Below are positions 24,350 through 35,312 of a stretch of 64,000 bases of DNA, in pieces. The position numbers were made by a program, and so were the translations under genes. The stretch spans positions 118,602,936 to 118,666,935 of the forward strand of contig CM041292.1 in NCBI GenBank assembly GCA_023052935.1, read 5' to 3'. A model generated the notes under the pieces. It had not been told where the DNA came from, made no database searches, and saw only the letters and a program-made list of their open reading frames with translations. Each line of letters begins with the position of its first letter. The stretch's first letter is position 1. The stretch comes from Piezodorus guildinii (taxonomy: Eukaryota; Arthropoda; Insecta; Hemiptera; Pentatomidae).

Positions 24350-24616
24350 GGAGCCCGTGGCTGAGGGGCTAGCGCTCTAGTCTTCCACGCTGAAGGTCGT
24401 GAGTTCTAATCCCAGTCCCGGAGGGACTTTTTAAAACATTTAATAAATGGGTATTCACTCATAGCCTCATAGCGGACCCGTCAGCCAAGTGGTTCCCACT
24501 TACAAAATTAGGCGTATGGAGTGATGATATTACGCTATAAACGTGAGTGTAATATCCTGAGAATAAACCGCGAGGCCAAGGGCCTACACGGCCTGTCGCG
24601 CCACTGGGAATGGTAA
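24350..24616 (+). repeat. SINE family C (tRNA-derived head)
   Basis: The head begins GGGGAGCCCGTGGCTGAGGG, with A-box-like TGGCTGAGGGGCTAG, and the B-box-like GAGTTCTAATCCC lies near 24402. The two boxes are at tRNA-like spacing. The body is GC-richer and ends near CCTGTCGCGCCACTGGGAA. This is the only copy in the window and its head differs from families A and B. Confidence 0.6.
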
Positions 24617-24716
24617 TTATTTTTCATTTAATTTTATAAGTTTTTACCTTGGTTTTCCTAAGACACGATGAAGTCCCAATACGTAGTCCGAAACGCCGGT
24701 GAAGAAATAAAATAAG
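24617..24716 (+). repeat. Hammerhead/Penelope-like tail motif (degenerate)
   Basis: CGATGAAGTCCCAATACGTA then GTCCGAAACGCC, followed by GAAATAAAATAAG, matches the layout of the tails at 6553 and 34212. The leading CTGANGA core is altered to ACGATGA. Confidence 0.3.
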
Positions 24717-25027
24717 TGTGTATTGTTATTATTTCTTTAACATGCGTTTCTTTATTTACTTATACGTTCGGATCGATAGTTAATGTTTTTTCTCTTAGAA
24801 CTTTAAATATATATATTTTTTTTTTGACAATGTTTATTTTTTTTCCTCAATACAAACCATTAAAACGCTTATTATTTCCTTTTAGCCCTGATGAAGTCTC
24901 GGTTTTTTGGCAGAAATATTGTTTTAATAATAAGCAGTTCTTCATTATAATAAACCTTCATTATTGCAATTTTAATTTTCTAGGCCAATTATTTTTCCAT
25001 GAGTTGAAATTATATTTGGCAAACAAG

Positions 25028-25228
25028 CTACTTACTGAGGATAGAAGGAAAATTGATTGTTACGAGGTGGGTTGGCCAGTGGGCCATAAAGAAGTAGGGT
25101 TGCCCCCTAGGGTGTCGCACATCTTTGGTCCAGTTTTCAAAGGCAGACATCCAACCTCCTCGGTATGCGGACCTAATGTTTGTTACTGCTTTATATAGCT
25201 CACACGTTGTTTTACATCTGTACACCAT
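25028..25228 (-). other. Short conserved-looking segment, unknown element
   Basis: A 66-codon minus frame includes ENWTKDVRHPRGQPYFF. The nucleotide core AAAGATGTGCGACACCCTAG resembles AAAGATAACCGCAACCCTAG at 57.7 kb, where the frame reads SAKDNRNPRGSDP. Both are GC-richer than their flanks and on the minus strand. They may be two remnants of one uncharacterised repeat or paralogous exons. No domain family is recognised. Confidence 0.3.
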
Positions 25229-25978
25229 GTGTTTTCTTAGATGAATATTCCGAATGAACTTTTTCTAAATAAATTTCTAAAGTTTAATTAAGTTTCCGTG
25301 GGAGTCCCATCTACTTTACAGTAGAACATCTGTTTCCATGAAAAGATCTAAAAGTAGCAATAATCATTAACAATGTTACTTTATGGATTTATTACATCTT
25401 TGTATATATTTTAACTACTTGAGTGCTATTTGGTATTATTTTTTTAAACCCTGAGTTTTTTTTGAAAAATAATATAACCTGTACAATACTGTACGGTGGC
25501 AACACTGATTCACTATTACCTCTCTCATCACAACATAAGTTCATAAGTTTATTTATTGGTTTATAACAACTTTCTGCTTACTTTAGACTCATTTTATTTC
25601 CTGATAAGTTTTACAGAAAATTACGGATCTAATGATATATTATAGTCTATACTACAACTACTTCTACTGTAAAATGATCAACTGTATTTGCATGGAGGAT
25701 TTCCCCGAAGACAAATAAAACAATAAATACTTCTATTCCTAATTCAGGAATATTTTTTTAATTACTTGATCACAGAAAATTTAATTTTCCCTTCCAAAGA
25801 AAAGAAAGTCAAAGTAAAAATAAAATACTAATACAAACTATCTCGATTGTCATTATAAAAGGGTATTAATCATTTAGAAGAAAAACAAAACTAAGAACCC
25901 GAAAATAAATTAATTCAATATTTTAGCTTATAAGAAATTTCAAGATAATTACTAATTCCGAAATCATTAAAAGTACGA
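25229..25978. other. AT-rich spacer, nothing recognised
   Basis: No supportable gene or repeat. Confidence 0.5.
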
Positions 25979-26285
25979 ATAAAAAAAAAAAAATCCTGTA
26001 TCTCTACAACCCATGAAGGGTCTTGGGCTCAGAACAAAATTCGTACAGTGTCTAGACTAACGGCCGTGCAATGAAGTGATTAGGCCTTGATCACGCTCAG
26101 CCGCCAGGTTTTTTCCCCCAATTTGGGTACTTTATATAGACTGGGTCTGCTCCAGGAGAGTCTCCATACCCTAGTCTAGGGTCGCCTGCCGGACGAATTT
26201 ACAGAATAAATAATATTCTGTCATAGCCGGATCGAACCCATAAAATCAAATATCCAATAAATATTCAACGCACTACAACATTTTC
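25979..26285 (-). repeat. SINE family A, copy 1
   Basis: The plus strand shows poly(A), then TACAACCCATGAAGGGTCTT, then ACGGCCGTGCAATGA and TCCATACCCTAG. Near 26225 is AGCCGGATCGAACCC, the reverse of a B-box. The tRNA-like head is at the right, so the SINE reads leftwards and ends in poly(T). The head is more decayed than in copies at 33.0 and 43.7 kb. Confidence 0.72.
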
Positions 26286-27104
26286 AATTCCTGGAAAATT
26301 GTAGGTGTAATAAACATATTTTATTCAAAACAATTCATTAAGCTGGTTTGTGATAATAGATTCGTTTGAGATCATACCGTTATTGTAAAAAAAATATATT
26401 AAATAAAATCTTGGATCTTATTAAAACAGGTTTTGATAACAGAACGATCTTCGTTATCGCTTAAATAAACTGAAACTGCCACTTAATTAGCAAACTTTAA
26501 ACTCCCTCCTTAAAAAATAAAATAAAAAAAGTAGAAGAAAAAGTATTTTAGCTGTTGAGGATGTTTAATTTTATTACACATTTTTTAATTACAGATTATT
26601 TATTTTATATTTGTATTTTAAAAATTATTCAGGTATGGCAATCTAGACATAGTAATTGGATATGAAAATAGGTGATAGGTGATCATATTTTCAAATGTGA
26701 TCTCACCCACTCTGTCTTCTGACTTTGTTTATCTATGAATAGGCGGTTATATATTCAATATTGCTTTACTATTTATATACCTATGGTTGCTCTGTATGGT
26801 CTAACACATGCGCGACAAATTATAAATAATTCCAAATTTTTCAATATAAATGCTCAAGGCTAGTTGGCTGTTATCCTAGATGGACGTCAATTGACCTATT
26901 ATATTATTGTTTAAATTTTTCTAGTATTTATTAATTAATTTGATTATAAATGAACAATCGATTGTTTCAATTCATGTACAAATAGTAGGGAAATTTTTGA
27001 TGTACAAAATAAATTTTAGCAAATAAGTAGTGCATTATATCAGATTTCCAATCAATGTTTCAAAACTGTGCAGATGTATTCTATACAAATAAAGATTGAT
27101 ATTG

Positions 27105-27113
<9 letters not shown>
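26286..27113. other. AT-rich spacer, nothing recognised
   Basis: No supportable gene or repeat. Confidence 0.5.

Positions 27114-27168
<55 letters not shown>
27114..27168. repeat. (TA)n microsatellite
   Basis: About 55 bp of TA repeats flanked by A-rich DNA. Confidence 0.97.
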
Positions 27169-27171
<3 letters not shown>

Positions 27172-29770
27172 AATAAGAAAAAAAGAAAGAAAAAAAAAAA
27201 AGAAACGGAAATTGTTAGTTATTGCAAAGCCGATTTAACTTATAAGCTTACAAACATCAAATGCTAAAGATATGTTATTTGAATTAACTATGTTGGACTT
27301 TTTTATTATTTTTCTTTATTTAATTTTTGTCTTATTATTATTATTTTTTTGCTTGAGGATTTTTCATTGTTTCTCCTCTTGTACTGTGCTTTAGTAGACA
27401 AATTTAAACCAAGGTTATTTGTAATCCTATGAAAAGTGTGAAAAAGCCGAGGCAGAATTGAAACCTTACTTGTATGTATTGTTAAATACTCTGTTCTTGT
27501 ACATATATTTTTTTAATAAACACTTCATTTCATTTCAATAATAGGAACGTCTAGCAATACAATAGCTTTCTAAATAATTATTATGAGTAGTAGTTATATT
27601 TGTTTTTTATGTTACCACTTAAAAGATGAATCTTAACGATTTAATTAATTTTACCTTATTTGAATAAATTCAAAATATGGAAATTAAAACACCGATGTAA
27701 AAAAATAAAGCTTTAAGTTACAGTTTCAAATATAAAGGAATAACAATAATTAATTAAAATAATTTTCAACTCCAAAAGTAGGCGAATCATATCGAGTTTT
27801 ATAATTAAGCGTAAAAATAATTAATGGCCCCCAAAACCAATATCTATAGCTGATCCTGATGAGAACCGCTTGGGGCCCTAAAAAGAAATCAATCTCCAAA
27901 CTTGATAGCTCTCCGAGGTTAGAGGAAATGAACTGAGACTTCCATTTCCGTGTCTAAAAGACATATCGGTGCATATCCACATCCACCGTTCTAGTATTTT
28001 ATAGGAATAATCAATATCCATACTCAGATTCAGTCGAAAGTAGGTTTTAAAAGCGTTGCTCTAAAAAAAAAATAAAATAAAAGAGTGAAAGAAAGGTCAC
28101 TCTCTTGAATAAGGTGAATATAACATTTGAAGGTTTACTGTATTATGAATATTTAAATTTAAAACACACTGTAGATAAAGGGTATTACACACACTCCACT
28201 TTCTCCTATTTTTTCGAAATAAAATTTGGTATATTTAATTTAAAGATAAAAAAGTTAATTTTTTTTTTTTTGCCCTATTCAACTTTTTTTTAATACTTAA
28301 TCAAGAATTTGGTATTTCAAAACGATTTCATTTTAATAAATTTGCAGTATTTGACAGTTTTCTCAAGAAACGGATCAGTATTGTATAGAATCGTTTTAGT
28401 GTTAATATTCTTCTGTTGTGATAATTAATACAGGACCATGAGGTTTGAACGTTCGGTATTTCATCACCGCGTTTCAATTAATATTGCGAATTTTTGTAAA
28501 GCCTCACTTTTTTACATAAAATTCTCATTGAGTATTTTTGATAAAATATTTGTTTTCAAAGATAATCGAAGATTGGTCTGAAAATTAAGTTTTTCAAGTT
28601 GTGAATTTTCGGTTGCTGCGGATCGGAAAATCCATCGTAATTAAAGACAAGAGGGGGAATTCTCTAATAGATTTTTAGAATATGGTCACGTTTTACAACA
28701 GAATTCGAAAAACCGATGGACTGTCTGTAGGAATCTGCATTCAAAATATTTTTTTTTCCTTTTGGAATTTTCCGTAATAACAACACCAAAGAAAAAATGA
28801 AGAAGGATACCAATAGAAACTTTACCACCAAAAGAAATTTTCATAATTCCGTTATGTTTGGCTAATTGAAATATGAACACACAATAAAGGAATGATAAAG
28901 AAATAATAAAATCTGAATAAATATTTTTATATCAATATATTATTTTTTTCATGGAATATTTCATGTTCTGATGAAGTTTAAATTGTGATTTCACACGATT
29001 GGTAATTCTTGTAGGTTTCTTAAATTTTAATTTAAGAAATATACGAACAAATAAAAAATAATACAGAATAAAATTTATAAATTCGCTTTAAAGGATTGCC
29101 GTCTCTATTCTCCTTTCTATGCAACTTACATAATTCCGTTACCTACAACTAAAATTTTGGCAAGTGTCATATATAATCAAAACCATATATTTTTTAAAAT
29201 ACTTATCCAATTGCGACCTATTCACCAAAAACTTCCAATGTTTATATACATTATAATAATTCCATTTTGGCGTTCTTAGGACGTCTGATACCTTAATCTT
29301 CTTGAACAATCTAATCATTATATTTCAAAATCCTGACAACAATCTTTCTTTTGAAATTGTCCAGATTACTCGAAAAAAATAACCATACACCTCTTTACCT
29401 CAAAAAACTATATTACTTGTTCAGAAATACGTATACCTGCATATTTATAAGTCCAGCAAATTCATTAGTCTAATTTAGAAGTCTATGTATTTATAACTAT
29501 TCCTCTATTGTCATTTCAGTGTCACTAACGGTTAGGTTGTTCTTTACCCATTGTCATATAATGGTATTCACAATAGCAAGATCTAATATTGTGTTACTGT
29601 TACGGTTATGTTTACTATTATGTATCTCAATGCCTCTAAAATCATTGTTGCCTGGTGGTGGTGTGTTAAACTAAATTAATAACATTTTTACGTCAACAGG
29701 AAAGCGGGATGGCGATGAAGTGCAGTGAAAAGTGCACAATAGAAAAAAAAAATCAGAAATCATTTAGATG
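27169..29770. other. Long AT-rich stretch without recognised features
   Basis: Only short chance ORFs occur. A small inverted pair GGCCCCCAA / TTGGGGCC flanks a CCTGATGAG at 27846-27860 and may be another decayed hammerhead-like motif, too weak to call. Confidence 0.45.
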
Positions 29771-29774
29771 GTTA

Positions 29775-30152
29775 ATAAAACGAATTGAGAGTGTGTGGTT
29801 CTAGCGCCCTTACATAGCCTCCACTGGTTAGACTGGTGTCGCGGTTGACTGGAGGCGCTGGTAATTCCTGGCTTTGTGCCTCGCCATCCACTTCTGGGTG
29901 TAGGGGTTCGATTCCGAGTTCCCAGGGACATTATGTAAATATTGTACATAGGTATGAATGAGGCTAAGTTTATATATATTTTTTTTATTTTTTTATTTCC
30001 ATTTGTTATATATGTTTACTTATTTTATTTTATTTATATATATTTTTGTTTTGTTTTATTCTATACATACGGAATAAACGACTTCTTTTAGATCTAATCC
30101 TTATTGTCCTAGACAGTGGCAGATTGTATTATTTCTCAATAAAAAATAAATA
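29775..30152 (+). repeat. SINE-like family D2 copy (plus)
   Basis: A GC-rich head has AGCCTCCACTGGTTAGACTG, GGAGGCGCTGG and a B-box-like GGGGTTCGATTCCGAG (near 29903). A long AT-rich part follows, then the shared tail GTGGCAGATTGTATTATTTC and TCAATAAAAAATAAATAAAT. The same head and tail occur inverted at 31062-31475. A Pol III promoter is suggested by the B-box, but the A-to-B distance is longer than in a tRNA, so the origin is uncertain. The name D2 avoids confusion with repeat family D. Confidence 0.6.
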
Positions 30153-31060
30153 AATAAACAACCCAGTTAATTGGGCTTCTCCAAGCAACTATAAAAAGAG
30201 ATTATTTTAAAAAGTTTTATTTGTATTTGTTCTTAAAGTAATAAGGTCCTCACCTGGCCTGAACTGATGACCCTTTAAAAGTTTAAGTGGTAGGTTTTTT
30301 TTTTTAATATCTCCACCAAGATGATAAGGATATGGCGGGGAGATTTCAGTGTAGTGTAAAATAAAGCAGATAAAATATTTTTCATCTTCGAACTAATTAT
30401 GTCCTCAATTCTCTTAAATATCCTATTTATACTAAACAAAATTAAATTAATTCGATCGATTGCTTCAATTAAAATCAGTCAAAGACAAAATGAAAAAATT
30501 CAATATTGTTCCAATCATTTAGCGACTCCATAACAAGCGTTACAATTTATTTCCATCAAGAGTACTAACGCTTACTAATGGCAAATAAATCAAGTTAAGT
30601 TGAAAATCAATAGATGTTGAGTTGATGAGCGGCTAACAAAGAGCTCCCCCAGGGCATATTAGCCGTCCAGCACCTGATGCCTTTCCTCCCGCCACTCTCA
30701 GTATTCTCTGTTCAATATCAATTCGTTCCGCTTTCCTATGATAACAAAATTTCCTTTTATATCGAATATTTTTATTAAATTAGGAAATTCGGTATTATAG
30801 ATAAAACAACAGCTATTAACTACGTATCTTTTATAAGTACATCTAAAAAATGCAGTTAATATATAAACCTGAAGGAATATATTTTAGTAATGTAGTATGT
30901 TTCAAAAACATTATTGAAAAGTTATATGATCGATAAATAACTAATATGAAAACCACCAAAATACCATTAGAATATATTAGCTAGTATATTCGACCAGAAA
31001 GCAACAATCTATTTTAAATTAATAATATATGATGAAGCTAATACGATTAATGAAACTTTT
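30153..31060. other. Spacer between inverted SINE copies; GC-richer block at 30600-30720
   Basis: No coding evidence. The 30600-30720 block (AGCTCCCCCAGGGCATATTA region) is compositionally distinct and unmatched in the window. Confidence 0.4.
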
Positions 31061-31061
31061 T

Positions 31062-31475
31062 TTTTTATTATTTATTTATTGAGAAATATTACAATTTGTT
31101 ACATAATGAACAGTAGTAATAGTGATGTAGTACACATTCATACAATATATACAGAAAATAATGATTAAGTCAAATTACATAAAATCGGAAATAAATAAAT
31201 TCAAATATATACAAGAAAATAACAATTAATAAAAACAAAAAAACAACAACAAACAAATCAAAACAACAACCTTTAGTAGAGTTGGGAATAAATAAAAATC
31301 ATACAAGCAAACTTAACTATATACAATCTGCTAAATGGACCCTAGACTCGGCTGCTCCCTCCACAAGTGGGGGGAGAAGCCGAATCCAAGAGATGCCAGC
31401 GCCTCTCACTCAGCGCTTCACTGGTGTAAGCCAGTGGAGGCCGAGCTAGGGCGGAATAGCCACAAACATACAGTC
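31062..31475 (-). repeat. SINE-like family D2 copy (minus)
   Basis: Read on the minus strand: a head GGCCTCCACTGGCTTACACC, then GAGAGGCGCTGGCATCTC, an AT-rich body and the tail CAAATTGTAATATTTCTCAA followed by TAAATAAATAAT and A-rich sequence. It is inverted relative to the copy at 29775, about 900 bp away. Confidence 0.65.
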
Positions 31476-31562
31476 CGATTAATGAAACTACCTATTTTCT
31501 GAATTTATACCAATTTAAAAAAATAACATCCAAGTCATCAATATATTTGCCATATTTTTTAT

Positions 31563-32075
31563 TTATTTATTTTACTTTTACTTACTCATATATGTATTGC
31601 GATCTTGAAATTTTTTGAATTCCAGTTTTCAAAGGAAGGACACGTTTTAGGGTTCCTTAAGTCCTAGTAATCAAGTCCCGTAAAAAGGTCTGTGCGTTTT
31701 CGTATCACGAGGACACACTGAAAGATATGCACACGTGCTGGCCTTCCAGCACGAAAACGACAATGTGTACGAAACTAAAATTTATATTTGAGACAACTTT
31801 ACGCCCGAGATTTCAAATAGACTTTTTCACTAAAACCGGCTTACCGGAATTGCTTCTTTATATTACTTAGTTTATGGTATAAACTTTATACAAAGCGGTT
31901 TGCACTTTTTAAGATTTTTTCAAAAACGGCTCTAAAGATTTTGATCAAACATACTATTGTATCTATGTAAAATTTTATGCGCTTTAATATGATATGAGTT
32001 TCATTCTGATTGATAAAGTCTGACAGGGCTTAAATGGCGAATTTTTGTATTTTCATTTTCTAAAGTACAAAATAA
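31563..32075 (+). repeat. Family D repeat, copy 3 (5' part and middle)
   Basis: TTTTACTTTTACTTACTCA, GCGATCTTGAAATTTTTTGA and ACACGTTTTAGGGTTCC match the complete copy at 20588, as do AAAAACGGCTCTAAAGATTT and TTTATGCGCTTTAATATGAT. The TG tract is replaced by unrelated sequence, including a GTGCTGG/CCAGCAC hairpin near 31735. The 3' GTAAGTGAAAGT end is not found. Confidence 0.7.
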
Positions 32076-32149
32076 TTGGACTCCTTTGAAATTATAACAT
32101 TACATTGATTTATGAGTGTACATATATTTTATTGTAATTTTATTGTTCT

Positions 32150-32260
32150 GTAAATATTGTATTGTACGTTATCTTTCACCACTATCATTGATGCTCAAAA
32201 GTGGGACAGATTGTTATACTACTCAATAAAAAATTGTAAAAAAAAAAAATAAAAAAATAA
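32150..32260 (+). repeat. Retroposon 3' tail related to family D2
   Basis: GTGGGACAGATTGTTATACT and ACTCAATAAAAAATTG, followed by an A-rich run, match the tails at 11535 and 30117. Confidence 0.5.
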
Positions 32261-32740
32261 GAAATAATAAATTCAGGAAAAAACATTTTCTAAGGCTATT
32301 TAGTGAATAAATTGTTATGCCTCTTCTCTTTTGTTGAGTCACAAATTTATTAACGCTTAATGAATGATTAACTCAACTTTAAATGTTTTCACCTTTCCAA
32401 TCGCATTGAAGAAATTATTTATAATTTATTTGCTTATATAGAGTTTCCCTGCAAGTGCTGGAACAGTTTTTCTTGATTTTTTTCAAGCAAAGCACGCAGA
32501 ACATCGTCATCAAGAACTGAAGTTCTTCCAAGACCTTCTTATATTTCGAACCACCGTTAAACGTTGCCCTCATAAATGTACACTGTCCACACACCACACT
32601 TTGATATCTTAGTAGACTTAATTATTTCCAAATAGTGATATGCTACAGGGGTAAGCAAACATTTTCTTGTGGAAGACTATTAATTAGTGTTGACATTAAT
32701 ACAAAGAAAATAATCGTATAATAGCCTAATCGCGCTTATT
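32261..32740. other. AT-rich spacer, nothing recognised
   Basis: A 60-codon minus frame at 32415-32597 has no recognisable motif. Confidence 0.4.
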
Positions 32741-33073
32741 AAAAAAAAAAAAAAAAAAAAAAAAAACCTGTACCACTACAACCCATGAACGGTCTTGGGC
32801 TCAGTACATATAGAGATTCGTACTGTTTCTAGGCCAACGGCAGTGCAATGAGGTGATTAGACCTTAATCGCGCTCAGCCGCCAGGTTTTTCCCCAATTAT
32901 TTTGGGTACCCAATTTAAAGAGGCTGGGTCTGCCCCAGGAGGGTCTCCATACCCTAGGTTCGCCCCCCGACTGAATTATCAGAATAAATAATATTTTGCT
33001 ATAGCCGGGATTCGAACACAGGACAAGGAGCACAGCAGATTATCGCTCTATCCACTAGACCACGCCGCTCCCT
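32741..33073 (-). repeat. SINE family A, copy 2
   Basis: A run of 26 A on the plus strand, then TACCACTACAACCCATGAAC, ACGGCAGTGCAATGAGGTGA and GAGGGTCTCCATACCCTAGG. The reversed B-box GGGATTCGAACAC lies near 33008 and the reversed A-box region ATCCACTAGACCACGCCGCT near 33050. In SINE orientation it begins GGGAGCGGCGTGGTCTAGTG and ends in poly(T). Confidence 0.82.
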
Positions 33074-33086
33074 GCTTTTTTTTAAA

Positions 33087-33600
33087 CATTATATTTAATG
33101 AAATTAATAACTGCATTATTAAATACATCTAGTAAATTTAAACAATAAATTAAATAACGATAAGACACACTGATAATAATGATATGAGAGAAACTTCCTA
33201 TTGGCAGCACTCAAAACATACTGAACATACCGATTTCAATGATTATTTTTTTATTTATTAGGAAATTATTTATTCTTATTTATACATTTGTAAGGACACA
33301 AATATGTTTGATCGTCATTTGAGTTATATTTATCATGAAATATAAGATCTCAATTTTTCCTTTGAGATTATTTTTCTTTTTAAATATTATATTTAATGAA
33401 ATTAACAACTGTATTATTGAATACATCTAGAAAATTCGAAAAATAAATTAAATGATGATAAGACACACTGATAATAATGATATGAGAAAAACAACCTATT
33501 GGCAGCACTCAAAACATACTAAACGAGAAGGTCTCAGGACCATCTTCTTTCTAATAGACAGTTTATTCATAGAGGGGGACATTATTTTTAGGAGAGCCCA
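33087..33600 (-). repeat. Two partial 3' ends of Jockey subfamily J2
   Basis: 33087-33225 and 33381-33520 are near copies in the same orientation. Both contain GATAAGACACACTGATAATA and CCTATTGGCAGCACTCAAAA, which match the 3' UTR region at 42.86 and 53.45 kb. The second continues with GAAGGTCTCAGGACCATCTT, as at 53.49 kb. No coding sequence remains. Confidence 0.65.
33255..33375 (+). repeat. Short dispersed repeat, copy 1
   Basis: ATGTTTGATCGTCATTTGAG and the following TTATATTTATC and ATAAGATCTCAA segments recur in modified form at 34770-34880 in the same orientation. Family unknown. Confidence 0.5.
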
Positions 33601-33689
33601 ATAGAAAAAATAATGTCACCAATATTGACAGGAAAATTTTAATTGACCTTAATGTAAAATGAAATAATATTTCTAGATAGTGGGAAGAG

Positions 33690-33990
33690 AAGGCCCCAGA
33701 TAATAGAAGACGGGCCCGCCGGCGCCAGTGGGGTATCGGCCGCCTACTTTACGGCAGATCCCACTCGGGCCAACTATTGCTTCCCCACTTGAGGCCTACA
33801 CTATTTGCTCTTACTCAGATTGCTTCTTTCCACGGATGATATCCCTTGCAAAGGAGTGGATTGCAATGGTGAGGCAAGGCGGTGTCGGCTCTTTTCTGAT
33901 AAGCATACGCTTTTGGAATAACATATGTGTGCGGAAACACTGGATCGAACATGAAAGACGTAACTGGATATGAGTAATATTTACTAAATT
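33690..33990 (+). other. GC-rich open segment, unknown
   Basis: A plus-strand frame at 33728-33973 (81 codons) encodes MISLAKEWIAMVRQGG-like text with no family recognised. The minus strand is also partly open. The block starts very GC-rich (ACGGGCCCGCCGGCGCCAG) and then fades. It may be a retroposed gene fragment or part of an unidentified repeat. Confidence 0.2.
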
Positions 33991-34026
33991 ATCCAAACAT
34001 TTCTATTTCTCAATAACAATTTAAAA

Positions 34027-34399
34027 AACCTGGTGAGAGCTACACACGACTTTCACTTACCTACGTTGTTAAAATCAATTTAAGAGTTTTTAAATACTGT
34101 GGATGTAATTAGTTGGCCGTTGAGAATTACTGGAAGGAATTAGTCAGGGTGGCGGTCATTAAATGGAACAACTAAATAGTTTCAACTGTAGCGATTTGCC
34201 TACAACACGCCCTGATGATGACCCACAATGGGGGTCGGAACGTTGGCAAACAATAAAATATTTGAAACTATTTAGTTGTTTCATTTAATGACCGCCACCC
34301 TGACTAATTCCTTCCAGTAATTTTTAAATACATTTAGAGACGAAAATTAATTCTTAAAAAATTAATTACATTGAGTTTTAATTTAAAAATGTGGTTTAT

Positions 34400-34400
<1 letters not shown>
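34027..34400 (-). repeat. Family D repeat, 3' end, interrupted (copy 4)
   Basis: On the plus strand CACACGACTTTCACTTACCT and TTGTTAAAATCAATTTAAGA are the reverse of the 3' end of family D. After the insertion at 34098-34320 the match resumes with CATTTAGAGACGAAAATTAA. A TA tract follows, as in other copies. Confidence 0.65.
34098..34320 (+). mobile_element. Penelope-like inverted-repeat insertion with hammerhead-like core
   Basis: Two 60-bp arms, 34126-34185 and 34262-34321, are inverted copies with one mismatch (contain AGGGTGGCGGTCATTAAATG). Between them CTGATGA (34212) precedes a GACCC...GGGTC stem and GGAACG, close to the hammerhead core but with GAAA changed to GGAA. TTTTTAAATAC occurs directly before (34087-34097) and again at 34321-34331, consistent with an 11-bp target duplication. 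The host is family D. Inverted end repeats plus a short tail and a variable target duplication fit Penelope-like retroelement remnants. Confidence 0.6.

Positions 34401-34401
<1 letters not shown>

Positions 34402-34455
<54 letters not shown>
34402..34455. repeat. (TA)n microsatellite
   Basis: About 54 bp of TA repeats. Confidence 0.97.
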
Positions 34456-34459
<4 letters not shown>

Positions 34460-35066
34460 ACGAGAATCAGTTAGCTATATCGGTTTTTCGTCACTCTCTG
34501 TTAACTTTCACAATTTTGTATAGTATAATACTTTATTCTAAAATGTATAGCTTTATTACAGCAGGTATATTATGCATATAAATTACTACATTAGGGTATA
34601 ACAGTTTATGTAGCTGTTTATATGCAATAATTAATATGAAAAACAATAAATTAATCTTAGGAATGTGGTCTATCACTACTGCTAATTTCCAATCATTTTA
34701 TCTTTGCTATTTCTTAACCGATTTCAATAAATTCATTTTTTTTTTTTTTTTTTTTGTTTGGTAGGGAATTCGCTAATCTTTTTAATATATTCCTACAGCG
34801 AACACACGTATGTTTGATTGTCTTTTGAGTTATACTTATCTTTAAATGTAAGACCTCAAATGTTGCTTTGATATTTTTTCTCATCGTTTACAAAGGTTCA
34901 TTATTGTAAATAAGAATCCAGAGAATTTTTTCATTGAGCTTATTATATCCATCATATATTATTAATTAAAAATAGAATATTGTTTTTTATTAAAATAATA
35001 CCAATCACAAGCAATCATATATTAGATTGATACTAACGTTTTTGTTTTAGAAAATTCAACACTTAC

Positions 35067-35101
35067 CATGTTTCTATGAAGTCTTGTAGATGGGACCGAA
35101 C
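35067..35101 (-). other. Candidate 35-nt micro-exon
   Basis: On the minus strand a pyrimidine-rich acceptor ending CTTTTAATTTCAG is followed by 35 nt (starts GTTCGGTCCC, ends AACATG) and a consensus donor GTAAGTGTTG. Two of three frames are open. The exon is GC-richer than its flanks and matches no repeat in the window. This is the best host-gene signal here, which would place the region in introns of a minus-strand gene. It rests on splice-site pattern alone. Confidence 0.35.
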
Positions 35102-35302
35102 CTGAAATTAAAAGAATATTTTTAATATAATCTGCAAAATATTAATTATAAACTAATAACTAAACTAAAAAAGATATCTAAATATAAAAGTATCTCCTTG
35201 ACATCCTAATAGGGGCTTGTAAGTTAAACATTTTTAAAGGTTTAGTTTTGGTTTTATTTTTTAAAACTTGACTTGAATATTAAAAGAACTCATTTAAAAA
35301 AG

Positions 35303-35312
35303 AAAATTATTA
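35303..35312. repeat. Probable target-site duplication, left copy
   Basis: AAAATTATTA occurs here and again at 41294-41303 after the poly(A). The leading A residues are ambiguous with the tail, so at least TTATTA is informative. Confidence 0.6.

Larger units (their letters stand above)
34456..35312. other. AT-rich spacer with dispersed repeat copy and micro-exon candidate
   Basis: 34770-34880 is the second copy of the short repeat seen at 33255. A poly(T) run lies at 34739-34755. A strong minus-strand exon candidate is at 35067-35101. Nothing else is recognised. Confidence 0.45.
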
